DNA from: Saprospiraceae bacterium
GTDB taxonomy: Bacteria; Bacteroidota; Bacteroidia; Chitinophagales; Saprospiraceae
Reading direction: 5' to 3'
Length of the DNA: 46,407 nucleotides
Assembly: GCA_029251525.1 (NCBI GenBank)
Contig: JAQXDE010000063.1
Coordinates: 1 to 46,407, forward strand
Shown: positions 25,541 through 34,128 of the stretch, piece by piece
Layout: the number at the start of each line of letters is the position of its first letter
Numbering within the stretch: position 1 is the first letter of the stretch
Made by a program: the position numbers and the translations under genes
Notes under the pieces: model-generated
Seen by the model: only the letters and a program-made list of their open reading frames with translations
What the model was told of the DNA's origin: nothing
Database searches by the model: none

Positions 25541-27262
25541 ATGGATCATATAATAAATGATAATCTTCAAAAATATAAAATTCAAATCGACCAAATTGTA
25601 AGGGAACTTCACGATTTGACTATTGATATTTCCCATACAGAATTAGAAAAAGTGGTTAGTGATTTACGAAATCGAATCAATGAACCATTTATGTTTGTTA
25701 TCGTTGGTGAGGTGAAAGTGGGGAAAAGTAGTTTTGTCAATGCATTATTAGGGAGTGATAAAGAAATATGTAAAGTTTCACCTGCACCAATGACAGACAC
25801 CATTCAGCAAATTATTTATGGCGAAAAAGAAGAGATTATAATGGTAAGTCCTTTCTTAAAAAAAATAACTCAGCCTGTTGAAATACTGAAGGAAATTGCG
25901 ATTGTCGATACACCTGGAACTAATACTATTATCGATCTGCATCAAGAAATTACAGAACGATTTATCCCTGCTTCAGATCTGATTGTTTTTGTTTTTGAAG
26001 CTAGAAATCCTTATCGACAATCGGCTTGGACCTTCTTTAACTTTATTCATGAAGATTGGAGAAAAAAAATAATTTTTGTTTTGCAACAAAAAGATTTAAT
26101 GCCTGAAGAAGATTTAAAAGTAAATATTCAAGGTGTGCATGATTATGCGGTGAAAAAAGGAATTCCTGATCCAATCACTTTTGCGGTTTCAGCAAAATTA
26201 GAATTAGAAAATAGTCATGAAGCTAGTGGATACTTACCTTTGCGTGCATATATAAAAGAAAATATTACTGGCGGAAAAGCACCTGGATTAAAATTACAGA
26301 ACAATATCACCACTTCTAAAAATATCAACGAACGAATTTCGAGTGGAGTAAATGATAGGAAAAAGCAATGGGAATCTGATATAGTTTTCCGAAATATCAT
26401 TACTCAAACACTTGATGAACAATCTGTGAAATCTAGTGCTCAGGTAGATCAATTGGTAGGTAATTTACTTTCTACTTACGATCGAATTACCTTCAAAAAG
26501 CAAACGGAATTGAGTATTGGTTTGTCTTTTGTTTCTCTTCTTCGACGACAAATTCGTTCAATTTTCATCAAAAAAGAAAACCCTCAAAAGTGGTTGGACG
26601 ATTTGGCAAATAGTTTCGATCAAGAGTTAAATTCAGAGTTAAAAAGCAAACTCAATGATGGTGTAGTGGAGATCGCCAATAGTATTCAGCAGATGGGAAA
26701 AATGATTGATTTGAAAATTCAAAATAGTCAAACTATATTAAAAAACAATCATGACATATTTAGCGATATTGCTGAGAGACGAAGTAATGTGTTGATTGAT
26801 TTGCAAAAAACATTTGCAAACTTTATGTCGAAGTCTGAAAATTTTATTGATCAGGAACTGTTTGGAGATAAAGAAAATTTAGTTCCTAATTTAGCTACCG
26901 GTAGTGGAATTGCAGCAGTAGGAATTATTCTTTCAACTTTTTTGAGTGGAATGGTGGCAGATGTGACTGGTGGAATATTAGCTACGGTTGGGTTGCTTTT
27001 TGCAGGAGTAAGCATGGGAAAAAAGAAACGTCAAATTATAGGAAGTTTCAAAGAAGCAATTGCTGGTGGAAGACTTCGGTTGGATAGGGAGGTCAACGAG
27101 AAACTAAAAACATACATTTCAAATATTAAGGGAAAAATTGACGCTAATTTTCATGAATTTGATAAGTTAATCGAAATGGAGGAAATGCAAATTAAGCTTT
27201 TGGAACAAAAACATCAATCGGTTGAAAAAAGATTAGAAAAGCTAGAAAAAATGATAAAATAA
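25541..27262 (+). CDS. Bacterial dynamin-like GTPase
   Basis: The 573-residue protein has an N-terminal GTPase domain: P-loop GEVKVGKSS (56-64), switch I threonine in PAPMTDT (about 85), DTPG (123-126), and QQKD (182-185) where a T/NKxD would be usual. A long helical region follows (about 250-440). A glycine-rich hydrophobic segment (about 450-490, GSGIAAVGIILSTF... GLLFAGVSMG) is likely the membrane paddle. The final 70 residues are a charged coiled coil. Dynamin-like proteins remodel or repair membranes. It probably shares the wbqC promoter. Confidence 0.9.
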   Translation: MDHIINDNLQKYKIQIDQIVRELHDLTIDISHTELEKVVSDLRNRINEPFMFVIVGEVKVGKSSFVNALLGSDKEICKVSPAPMTDTIQQIIYGEKEEIIMVSPFLKKITQPVEILKEIAIVDTPGTNTIIDLHQEITERFIPASDLIVFVFEARNPYRQSAWTFFNFIHEDWRKKIIFVLQQKDLMPEEDLKVNIQGVHDYAVKKGIPDPITFAVSAKLELENSHEASGYLPLRAYIKENITGGKAPGLKLQNNITTSKNINERISSGVNDRKKQWESDIVFRNIITQTLDEQSVKSSAQVDQLVGNLLSTYDRITFKKQTELSIGLSFVSLLRRQIRSIFIKKENPQKWLDDLANSFDQELNSELKSKLNDGVVEIANSIQQMGKMIDLKIQNSQTILKNNHDIFSDIAERRSNVLIDLQKTFANFMSKSENFIDQELFGDKENLVPNLATGSGIAAVGIILSTFLSGMVADVTGGILATVGLLFAGVSMGKKKRQIIGSFKEAIAGGRLRLDREVNEKLKTYISNIKGKIDANFHEFDKLIEMEEMQIKLLEQKHQSVEKRLEKLEKMIK

Positions 27263-27284
27263 GAACTATTGAAATAATGATTTT

Positions 27285-27323
27285 AAAAAAAAGTATTAAT
27301 CTGTTGAGATTAGTACTTTTTTT
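27285..27323 (+). terminator. Terminator after the dynamin-like gene
   Basis: An A-run plus gtattaatct (27285-27302) pairs with agattagtac plus T-run (27307-27323) around gttg, with one G-T pair. It separates the wbqC-dynamin unit from the uridine kinase gene. Confidence 0.85.
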
Positions 27324-27417
27324 ATTTTACTAACCGGATAAGTCATGGTGTCAATAATCAATGTTTTAGGTTTTTGAAATAAAGACTAATCTATTTTTTT
27401 ACTCTTAATTTTCTGAT

Positions 27418-27425
27418 TAAATTTG
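27418..27425 (+). promoter_or_regulatory. Promoter -7 element (TAAATTTG) for udk
   Basis: TAAATTTG matches TAnnTTTG and lies 20 bases before the ATG at 27446, giving a very short leader. No -33 match is visible. Confidence 0.5.
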
Positions 27426-27445
27426 TAAAAAAAAGAGTTAATTAA

Positions 27446-28081
27446 ATGGAAAAACCATATATCATAGGAATAACCGGAGGGAGTGGAAGTGGGAAGACCT
27501 CATTCATTAAGGCATTGAAACAATCTTTTTCTAAAGAGGAAATATGTTTTTTATCGCAAGACGATTACTATTTAACTAAAGATCATCAAAAAAAAGATGA
27601 TGAAGGAATTGAAAATTTTGACCGCCCAAATTCAATTGATAAAAAATCATTTGTTCGAGATGTCAAAAAATTAATGGCTGGGGAGACGGTAACTATTGAA
27701 GAGTATATGTTTAACAACATAGAAGTTGAGCCAAAAATGTTAACTTTTGAACCAGCGCCAATTATTATTGTTGAAGGGATTTTTGTTTTTCATTATAAGA
27801 AAATGAGGAAACAAATGGATATGAAAATTTTCATAGAAGCTAAGGAAAACCTTAAAGTAATTCGTAGGATAACACGGGATCAGGTGGAAAGAAATTATCC
27901 ATTGGATGATGTATTGTATCGATATAGAAAACATATTTTACCTGCCTTCGAAAAATACATTTTGCCTTATCGTGATAGTGCAGACATGGTGATTAATAAT
28001 AATACAAATTTCAATAATGGCTTGGAGATGGTCAGAGGTTTCCTAAAAAACAAAATCGTTGAATTAAAAGAGGGGAAATAA
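27446..28081 (+). CDS. udk: Uridine kinase
   Basis: Pyrimidine salvage enzyme phosphorylating uridine and cytidine. The 211-residue product has the P-loop GGSGSGKT (11-18), the LSQDDYY segment, NFDRPNSID, the lid region RRITRDQVERNYPLDDVLYR, and YILPYRDSADMVINN near the C-terminus. All are standard for the uridine kinase/phosphoribulokinase family, and length is normal. A barrel-protein gene follows by about 50 bases on the same strand and may be co-transcribed. Confidence 0.93.
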   Translation: MEKPYIIGITGGSGSGKTSFIKALKQSFSKEEICFLSQDDYYLTKDHQKKDDEGIENFDRPNSIDKKSFVRDVKKLMAGETVTIEEYMFNNIEVEPKMLTFEPAPIIIVEGIFVFHYKKMRKQMDMKIFIEAKENLKVIRRITRDQVERNYPLDDVLYRYRKHILPAFEKYILPYRDSADMVINNNTNFNNGLEMVRGFLKNKIVELKEGK

Positions 28082-28134
28082 GGTTTACTTATGTTCTGAA
28101 TTATTACTACCTAGCTTAATTGAATGTGAACGAA

Positions 28135-28920
28135 GTGAAAAAACTAATTTTATATTTCATGATTTTCTTGATTACAACATTTTTTAGTTTTAAGTCCAAT
28201 TGCCTTGAAGCTCAAATTGTTAATATTGAAAATAAGAGGTCTAGTCTAACTGATACCTCTGGCGTTTTCGGGTACCTGTCTTTAGGAGCGAATTTTGTAA
28301 AAAATACGAAATCTATTACCACTATTTCAAGTGATACAAGAGTAGAATTTTTTAAAAAAAAAGGTAGATTTCTTTCTTTGATTAACTATAATTTAATTCG
28401 AGCCAATTCAGATCGATTTATTGATAATGGTTTTTTGCACCTGAGATACAATTATAAAGTCAATAAGAAAATTGAATATGAAATTTATTCACAAATTCAG
28501 TTTAATAATCAGGTCAGATTAACACTCAGGGTATTGACAGGGACTGGTTTACGGTTACAACTTTTTAAGACTGAAAGGCAGCAAGTTTATTTTGGGCTTT
28601 CCTATATGTTTGAATATGATGAAATTGAAATTGTCTCAGGTGTAGGTTCTTTTTTTCATGATCACAGGATGAGTGCTTATTTTTCAGCCTTGATTCAGCC
28701 ATTTTCTGATAATGTTACCATCTCAAATACGACTTATTATCAACCTGTTCTGAATAGTTTGTCAGATGTAAGATTATCATCACAAACAAGTTTAACTTTT
28801 TTTCTTTCCAAGCGACTTCGATTCTCAACCATATTCAGTATAACAAACGATACTAGGGTTCCTGAAAATGTACCCGCAACATATTATAGTATGAGAAATG
28901 GGGTTAGGTGGGATTTTTGA
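28135..28920 (+). CDS. DUF481-like outer-membrane barrel protein
   Basis: Starting at GTG 28135 the protein is 261 residues with a signal peptide (MKKLILYFMIFLITTFFSF... up to LEAQ). The mature part is alternating beta strands with aromatic girdles and ends in WDF, a typical barrel terminus. Segments such as FLHLRYNYKVNKKIEYEIY, GTGLRLQLF and ISNTTYYQP fit the DUF481 (YdiY-like) salt-induced barrel family. The frame also allows TTG at 28120 and GTG at 28126, which only lengthen the n-region. Substrate unknown. Confidence 0.75.
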   Translation: MKKLILYFMIFLITTFFSFKSNCLEAQIVNIENKRSSLTDTSGVFGYLSLGANFVKNTKSITTISSDTRVEFFKKKGRFLSLINYNLIRANSDRFIDNGFLHLRYNYKVNKKIEYEIYSQIQFNNQVRLTLRVLTGTGLRLQLFKTERQQVYFGLSYMFEYDEIEIVSGVGSFFHDHRMSAYFSALIQPFSDNVTISNTTYYQPVLNSLSDVRLSSQTSLTFFLSKRLRFSTIFSITNDTRVPENVPATYYSMRNGVRWDF

Positions 28921-29272
28921 AACAAGGATGAAGGTATGTTTCTGATTATCTACTATTTATTTATTCCACAATCCAAATAAATATTTATAAAAAAGGAGTA
29001 TTATATAATTTTTTTTTAATATTAATTAATATTTTTTTTTGTAAAGCGTTGATAGTCAGTTTTTTATAGTAAAAAATATTTTTCTGCATTTTTAAATAAA
29101 ATAGGATTTTTCATTAATTAGTAATAACTTTGCACTAATAACTAGAGTTACCGAGTATTTAGCAATTTCTAATTAGTGTTATTTGAAGTTTTGTTTAATT
29201 TCTTTCGTCCCTAATTTTTCTCTGCTCCTCGCTTGTTTTCTCGTTTTTTTTAATTTTTTAAATTTTTTTTAG
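28921..29272. other. Spacer containing the RRM-gene promoter and long leader
   Basis: Extremely T-rich with no ORF. The left half shows nothing. The right half holds the TAACTTTG element and about 140 bases of pyrimidine-rich leader described with the RRM gene. Confidence 0.55.
29125..29132 (+). promoter_or_regulatory. Promoter -7 element (TAACTTTG) for the RRM gene
   Basis: TAACTTTG followed by CA matches the consensus. The implied transcript start near 29138 gives an untranslated leader of about 135 bases, long for this window. Its 3' half is almost purely pyrimidine (C/T) from 29195 to 29270. Confidence 0.65.
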
Positions 29273-29620
29273 ATGAATATTTTCGTAGCAAAATTAAATT
29301 ACGATACTCGCGAGGGTACGCTACAAGACCTTTTTTCAGAGTACGGTACAGTTGATTCTGTAAAGATTATTAATGACCGTGATACTGGAAGATCCAAAGG
29401 ATTTGGATTTGTTGAAATGGCTGATGATGGAGAGGGACAAGCTGCTATTGATGGGCTTAATGATACTGAAGTAGACGGCAGAACAATTGTTGTGAAAAAA
29501 GCTGAACCAAGGAATAATGATCGTCGAGGCGGCGGTGGTGGTGGCTACAACCGCGGTGGCGGTGGCGGCGGTGGATACAACCGCGGCGGCGGCGGTGGAT
29601 ACGGCGGAGGAAGGTACTAA
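29273..29620 (+). CDS. Glycine-rich RRM RNA-binding protein
   Basis: The 115-residue protein has one RRM domain (1-78) with RNP2 IFVAKL (3-8) and RNP1 KGFGFVEM (42-49). A disordered tail (85-115) follows, made of RGGGGGGYNRG repeats ending GGGRY. The codons of the tail are GC-rich (ggcggtggt repeats), unlike the rest of the window, because of the glycine content. Such proteins bind single-stranded RNA and are abundant in Bacteroidota and cyanobacteria, often cold-induced; they may replace cold-shock or Hfq-like functions. It has its own promoter, long leader and terminator. Confidence 0.95.
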   Translation: MNIFVAKLNYDTREGTLQDLFSEYGTVDSVKIINDRDTGRSKGFGFVEMADDGEGQAAIDGLNDTEVDGRTIVVKKAEPRNNDRRGGGGGGYNRGGGGGGGYNRGGGGGYGGGRY

Positions 29621-29650
29621 GAATTAGTGTCCTACTTCTAATCACAAAGC

Positions 29651-29686
29651 AAAGCCTCGAAGTTTACTTCGAGGCTTTACTTTTTT
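29651..29686. terminator. Strong terminator after the RRM gene
   Basis: aaagcctcgaag (29651-29662) pairs with cttcgaggcttt (29667-29678) around ttta, followed by actttttt. The flanks are A-rich on the left, so it may also end the converging ccm operon. Confidence 0.92.
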
Positions 29687-29709
29687 CATTTTAAACGACT
29701 TTTTTTAGA

Positions 29710-29991
29710 TCATATGATCTCTTCAAATTCTTCTTCAGCTTCTTTTGGAGAAATATTACTCAAGGCACTATTTTTAAATTGATGCATCTTTTGAAACTCA
29801 GTCAAAACGTTTTTCACAAAACTACTGTTCACCATTTCTTTAATTTTTTCCATATTATTTAGCTCATCCATCTCCCGGAACTTATAGGTTTGTTCATACA
29901 TACCGGTTTCAAATTTTATGGAAGTTTTATTATCCATCTTGAATACAGTAATTTTTAAATTAGGATGTTCGATGTATCCGATGATTCTCAT
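29710..29991 (-). CDS. Conserved small protein of unknown function
   Basis: The 93-residue soluble acidic protein starts MRIIGYIEHPNLKITVFKMD with beta-strand-like character. It continues with FETGMYEQTYKFREMDELNN and ends in a charged helix with EAEEEFEEII. I do not recognise a named domain. Its ATG lies 2 bases after the stop of the DUF2520 gene, so it is the last gene of the ccmE-ccmF operon. Small proteins of this kind (beta-rich start with FKFREMDELN) recur in Bacteroidota. Confidence 0.7.
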   Translation of the reverse strand: MRIIGYIEHPNLKITVFKMDNKTSIKFETGMYEQTYKFREMDELNNMEKIKEMVNSSFVKNVLTEFQKMHQFKNSALSNISPKEAEEEFEEII

Positions 29992-29993
29992 AA

Positions 29994-30806
29994 TTATTTT
30001 TTTTGCCTAAGAATTATTTTTGAAAGCTTAGAATTAATATTTTGAGTCATTGTTTGGTAGACTTCTATGAATTCTGGAAAATGTTTTTTTAAATATTTTA
30101 AATGTAATTGGATGGTTGTATTATCACCTCTTTTTGCAGGACCAGTTTGCATTTCATGTGGGGATTGTACAATTATTTTATCGACGGTTTCCTGAATTAA
30201 TGGTTTTAATAAGTCGAAGGGTAATTTTTCAGTAGATGTTATTTTCTCTCCAATAGTAAAAAGATTGTTGGAGAAATTATTTACAAACACGGCGGCGATG
30301 TGCAAAATACTCCTTTCTTGATCATTAATTTGATGCACACTCTGAGAAATTCTTCGCCCTAACTTCTCTAAAGATGCCCTGTGTTTTTTCAAATTACTAT
30401 CTACACAAATGGGGATATTGGAAAAGTTAACTTTTCGTGTGATGGAAAAGGTTTGTAAGGGGTAAAAGATACCATAGTTTTTAAAATATGGTTTTAAAAC
30501 TGTTGAAGGAGTTGCACCTGAAGTGTGAACGACCAACTTAGATAAAGGGATCTGTTTGGATAAATTTGCTGCAACATTTTCAATTGCACTATCTGGAACC
30601 GCCAATATATAAATGTCGGCTTCTTTAGATATGTCCTCTAAGTTTTTAATGGCTTCACATTTTATTATTTTGGATAAACGTTTAGCCTTAGTTATTTTTC
30701 GGCTATAAACTTGATTAACTTCTAAACCAACTTCATGTAGTTCTTTACCTAAGTGAAAACCTACATTTCCTACTCCAATTAAAATTATTTTTAATTCCTT
30801 GGACAT
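29994..30806 (-). CDS. Rossmann-fold/DUF2520 protein (P5C-reductase-like)
   Basis: The 270-residue protein has an N-terminal NAD(P)-binding domain with GVGNVG (11-16). The DUF2520 C-terminal domain follows, with a VHTSGATPS motif, YPLQTFS, and HIAAVFVNNFSNNLF. It resembles pyrroline-5-carboxylate reductase and 3-hydroxyisobutyrate dehydrogenase folds, but no substrate is known. It lies 5 bases downstream of ccmF, so it is cotranscribed with cytochrome c maturation genes; a link to heme or redox metabolism is an inference from that position. Confidence 0.9.
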   Translation of the reverse strand: MSKELKIILIGVGNVGFHLGKELHEVGLEVNQVYSRKITKAKRLSKIIKCEAIKNLEDISKEADIYILAVPDSAIENVAANLSKQIPLSKLVVHTSGATPSTVLKPYFKNYGIFYPLQTFSITRKVNFSNIPICVDSNLKKHRASLEKLGRRISQSVHQINDQERSILHIAAVFVNNFSNNLFTIGEKITSTEKLPFDLLKPLIQETVDKIIVQSPHEMQTGPAKRGDNTTIQLHLKYLKKHFPEFIEVYQTMTQNINSKLSKIILRQKK

Positions 30807-30811
30807 TGGTT

Positions 30812-33646
30812 TTATCTTTTTAATTCAAATCTTCTTTTAATCCAACTCATTGCTAATCCTAACATCATCATAATTGAACCAGTCCAAAAGAAATTTATTC
30901 CAGGGAAAATAATCGCTTCAAAAACGATATAATCAGTTCTAAGGGAATTGGTAGCGAACTCAATCGGGTAAGTAATATTTGCTTCAGACTGCGCAATTCC
31001 GATACTCATTTTCCCAGTTGAAGGATCTATTTTTGTAAATTGGAAGTTTAATCCATGAGTAGTCAATTTGTCTTTAATCATCATTGGATTCATTTTTCGA
31101 ATCAGATAAATTGGTTGAGCGAGTTCGGATTTAGATTCACCATTTTTAGTAACCTTCAAAATTGCACCTACAGCGATATCATCTTTTTTAGCTTGATAAT
31201 TTGGATGTTTAGGATCACGCGCCACTTGTTCCAATTTAATTTCGTAGCCATTAAAATTGATAGCATCGCCTTCTTTTAAGTCAAAATTACGGTATTCCAA
31301 ATTCATTTCTGCCGCAAAAAATTTATCAAAAAAGCTGCTAGGTAATTTAATCTTAAATGCTAGGTCATTGATCTGGACAGGATAAGTATAAACCAAATTA
31401 TTTCTCAAAACAGCAACTGGACTTGCTTCGTAATTTTCAGGTTTACCAACTTGCTGAATCTTTACTTTTGCTCCAATGGCGAGGTCTTTTTCCTTAGATT
31501 TATAATCTGGATGGGTTGCATTTGGAATAATTGATTCAATGGATATGCGGAACTGATTTATCATTGTGGTATCAGATAAATTCAATGTATCAATAAAGGT
31601 CATTTCAGCTCCAAGCGGTACCTCAATGATTCGATAATTTAAACTATCCTCCATTCTTTGTGCTTCTTCTCGATCTGCTTCTTTTTTAGGTAAGGTAGCA
31701 ATATGTGTGAAAATATCTTTGTCTAAATAATGTTGGGTGCTTGGGTTATATGCAGCTACCTTAATTAATTTATTATCAAATTGAGCAGTTGGATAAACCA
31801 TAAAATCCTCTACCACTTTGCCTTCTTGGTTTAATTTCTTAAAATTGATATCATAGGTTCGCATTCGATCTATCATCGAGTCACGTTGATAAGTAATTTC
31901 GTAGCCATTAAGCAATGCAGGTTTTCCCTCAAAAAGAATAACATTACGTTTTAACATTTCTTCATTAAGCAACCCCCTTTGGGTAAAGGGATCAGTTGAA
32001 ATATGTTCTTTGTTTAAACTTGAGGCTAAAATTCCCACAATCATTAACCCGAATCCAATATGTGAAATCACAGAGCCTGCCAACTTTAAATTTCCACGAA
32101 CGAAAGTAAATAGATAATCCAAATTAGCTACTACCGCAAATAGTCCAGAAAATAATAAAATTTGGTATTGCCATGCGTAAACATTAATCCATTGAGCAGC
32201 AGCAAAAGTCAAGGTTGCAGCGATTACTATACTAATTCCTAAATGTAAAAAATATTTTCTTGATACAGCTCCCCAGTTAGCTTCTCTAAATCTAAATGAC
32301 TGTGCTACTCCAGAAAGTAAACCTATAAAAACTCCAATCCACAATTGATATTTGTTGTGATGTTCTACTGGATCTTGAATTACATACCCTTCAAAACCTG
32401 GTTGGAATAATTCTGCAATTTTATTATATACTGGAAGAGAAGTAGAAGCGGTGATCAAGCAAGCTGAAAAAAGTAGAACCAACGATCCAATAAACATCCA
32501 AAATTCTTTGGATGCTAAAGCTTCTTCTTCTTCAATTCGAGTAATAGATTTTTGTTTGATAAAAAAGATGAAAAGTGGAAAGACAAAAAAGAAGGCAGTA
32601 AAAACCAATAATTGCCTCTCTAATCCCATTTCTGTAAATGCATGAACTGATGTTTCTCCAAGTATGCCACTTCGTGTCAAAAATGTTGAATACAAGATGA
32701 AGAAGAAAGTCATAAGGTAAAATAGGTAAGTACTTCTGATTGAATGTCCAGTTGCTCTTGCTATGAGGTGAGTATGAATTCCAGCCACTATTAAAATCCA
32801 AGGAACTAAAGACGCATTTTCTACCGGATCCCATGCCCAATATCCTCCGAAAGTTAATGCTTCATAAGCCCAAGCTCCACCCATCAAAATTCCAGTTCCT
32901 AAAATAGCTCCAGAAAATAGGGCCCACGGAAAAGATACTTTTAGCATCTCTTGATGTTTTCCATTCCATAAGCCTGCTATTGCGTAACAAAATGGAATTG
33001 TAGTTGATGCAAACCCTAAAAACAAAGTAGGTGGATGAATGGTCATCCAATAATTTTGAAGTAGAGGATTTAGGCCGTTTCCAGTTAATAAATCTACATA
33101 ATCAGCCTGGGCAAAAAGAGGAATGTCCATTGTATCTCGGAACAACATTAAAGGGTTTGCTCCAATTTTTGTCTCAAGAATATAAACTCCCAAGATCATC
33201 GAACCTATAAATAATTGAACTAAGGACAGTATTGACATTACCGGAGCCTCCCAATTTTTGGCAACTCGGATTAATATAAAACCAAGAACTACATGCCAAA
33301 ACATCCAAAGTAAAAAACTACCTTCTTGTCCTTCCCAAAAAGCAGACAAAATGTATTTCATTTCTAAATCATTACTGACATGAAGTCTTGCATATTCGTA
33401 CTCATACATCCGAAAATACATCACATAAAAGATACATGCTATGGTTATGAAAAGACTAACTCCATGAATGATGTAACTGAATCGTCCTATTTTAATCCAA
33501 CCAGTTGCTTCTACTGATTCTTTTTTTTGCTCTGCAAAATAGTAAGCAATGGTTGCTAAAAAACTTGCAACGAAGGATAGAATTATAGTCATTCTACCTA
33601 TCTGACCTGGCAATAAATGTTCACCAATATATTGGATTTCGTCCAT
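30812..33646 (-). CDS. ccmF: CcmF-like cytochrome c heme lyase subunit
   Basis: Membrane protein that handles heme for attachment to apocytochrome c on the periplasmic side. The 944-residue product has about 15 transmembrane helices. The WWD heme-binding motif is GGYWAWDPVENASLVPW (267-283). Histidine sites are WMTIHPP (His204) and AGIHTHL (about 291). A large periplasmic insert lies between about 560 and 915, with two repeats of the type DLAIGAKVKI / DDIAVGAILKV. It is longer than the proteobacterial CcmF. It lies 45 bases after ccmE. ccmB and ccmC are not in the window. Confidence 0.93.
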   Translation of the reverse strand: MDEIQYIGEHLLPGQIGRMTIILSFVASFLATIAYYFAEQKKESVEATGWIKIGRFSYIIHGVSLFITIACIFYVMYFRMYEYEYARLHVSNDLEMKYILSAFWEGQEGSFLLWMFWHVVLGFILIRVAKNWEAPVMSILSLVQLFIGSMILGVYILETKIGANPLMLFRDTMDIPLFAQADYVDLLTGNGLNPLLQNYWMTIHPPTLFLGFASTTIPFCYAIAGLWNGKHQEMLKVSFPWALFSGAILGTGILMGGAWAYEALTFGGYWAWDPVENASLVPWILIVAGIHTHLIARATGHSIRSTYLFYLMTFFFILYSTFLTRSGILGETSVHAFTEMGLERQLLVFTAFFFVFPLFIFFIKQKSITRIEEEEALASKEFWMFIGSLVLLFSACLITASTSLPVYNKIAELFQPGFEGYVIQDPVEHHNKYQLWIGVFIGLLSGVAQSFRFREANWGAVSRKYFLHLGISIVIAATLTFAAAQWINVYAWQYQILLFSGLFAVVANLDYLFTFVRGNLKLAGSVISHIGFGLMIVGILASSLNKEHISTDPFTQRGLLNEEMLKRNVILFEGKPALLNGYEITYQRDSMIDRMRTYDINFKKLNQEGKVVEDFMVYPTAQFDNKLIKVAAYNPSTQHYLDKDIFTHIATLPKKEADREEAQRMEDSLNYRIIEVPLGAEMTFIDTLNLSDTTMINQFRISIESIIPNATHPDYKSKEKDLAIGAKVKIQQVGKPENYEASPVAVLRNNLVYTYPVQINDLAFKIKLPSSFFDKFFAAEMNLEYRNFDLKEGDAINFNGYEIKLEQVARDPKHPNYQAKKDDIAVGAILKVTKNGESKSELAQPIYLIRKMNPMMIKDKLTTHGLNFQFTKIDPSTGKMSIGIAQSEANITYPIEFATNSLRTDYIVFEAIIFPGINFFWTGSIMMMLGLAMSWIKRRFELKR

Positions 33647-33691
33647 TTCTATATTTAATTTTAATAGGTTCTTTTTTGTTACTTGTTTGAA

Positions 33692-34087
33692 TTATCCTTT
33701 TTCATTCTTCAAATACACTTCTTCATCTTTATATTTAGAAGGACACTTGAGTAGAATTTCAGAGGCTATAAATTCATCATTTTCCATTTTTCCAGTTAAA
33801 ACTATTTGTTCAGATAATTCAAAATCTTGAGGTTTTCCTTGATTCAAAATTACCTTTCTTTCCTCTTTGTTATCATCCACCATATAAAAAGTAAAATAAT
33901 TGGGATCGACAAGTTCATCATAAATAATCTCTTTATCTTTCACCAAATGCCCGACCACTTTAACTTTACCTGCAGCCCCTCGAGCATCATCGAAGTTAGA
34001 GTAGGTTGCAACTTCACCTCCAGCTGTTATTATTAGGTAAATTGCAATTCCAATCATAATCATTCCGATAAGATGTATCTTTTTCAT
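33692..34087 (-). CDS. ccmE: CcmE-type heme chaperone (CxxxY variant)
   Basis: The 131-residue protein has an N-terminal membrane anchor (about 5-22) and an OB-fold, VKVVGHLVKD ... QIVLTGKM. In E. coli, heme is bound covalently by a histidine in an HxxxY motif; here the matching position is Cys115 in LLKCPSKY (CxxxY, Tyr119), the variant known from some archaea, deltaproteobacteria and others. The ATG at 34087 is chosen. The longer frame from TTG 34123 would run into the TATCTTTG promoter element (34121-34128). It heads the ccmE-ccmF-DUF2520-small protein operon. Confidence 0.88.
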   Translation of the reverse strand: MKKIHLIGMIMIGIAIYLIITAGGEVATYSNFDDARGAAGKVKVVGHLVKDKEIIYDELVDPNYFTFYMVDDNKEERKVILNQGKPQDFELSEQIVLTGKMENDEFIASEILLKCPSKYKDEEVYLKNEKG

Positions 34088-34120
34088 ATTCGATTTATTT
34101 TGTGATTTTATGACTTTCAA

Positions 34121-34128
34121 CAAAGATA
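34121..34128 (-). promoter_or_regulatory. Promoter -7 element (TATCTTTG) for the ccm operon
   Basis: CAAAGATA on the plus strand, read in reverse as TATCTTTG, lies 34 bases before the ccmE ATG. The first three bases of the longer open frame (TTG) lie inside it, which excludes that start. Confidence 0.65.

Noticed and set aside
29521-29620. Repeats resembling a microsatellite or CRISPR-like array
   Set aside because: They encode the in-frame RGGGGGGYNRG tail of the RRM protein, and the units are too short and uneven for CRISPR.
29457-29645. Antisense ORF rich in Arg and His
   Set aside because: It is the complement of the glycine-rich repeats of the RRM gene.
32532-32840. Minus-strand ORF of 102 codons
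   Set aside because: It lies in another frame inside ccmF, whose protein is clearly conserved through this region.
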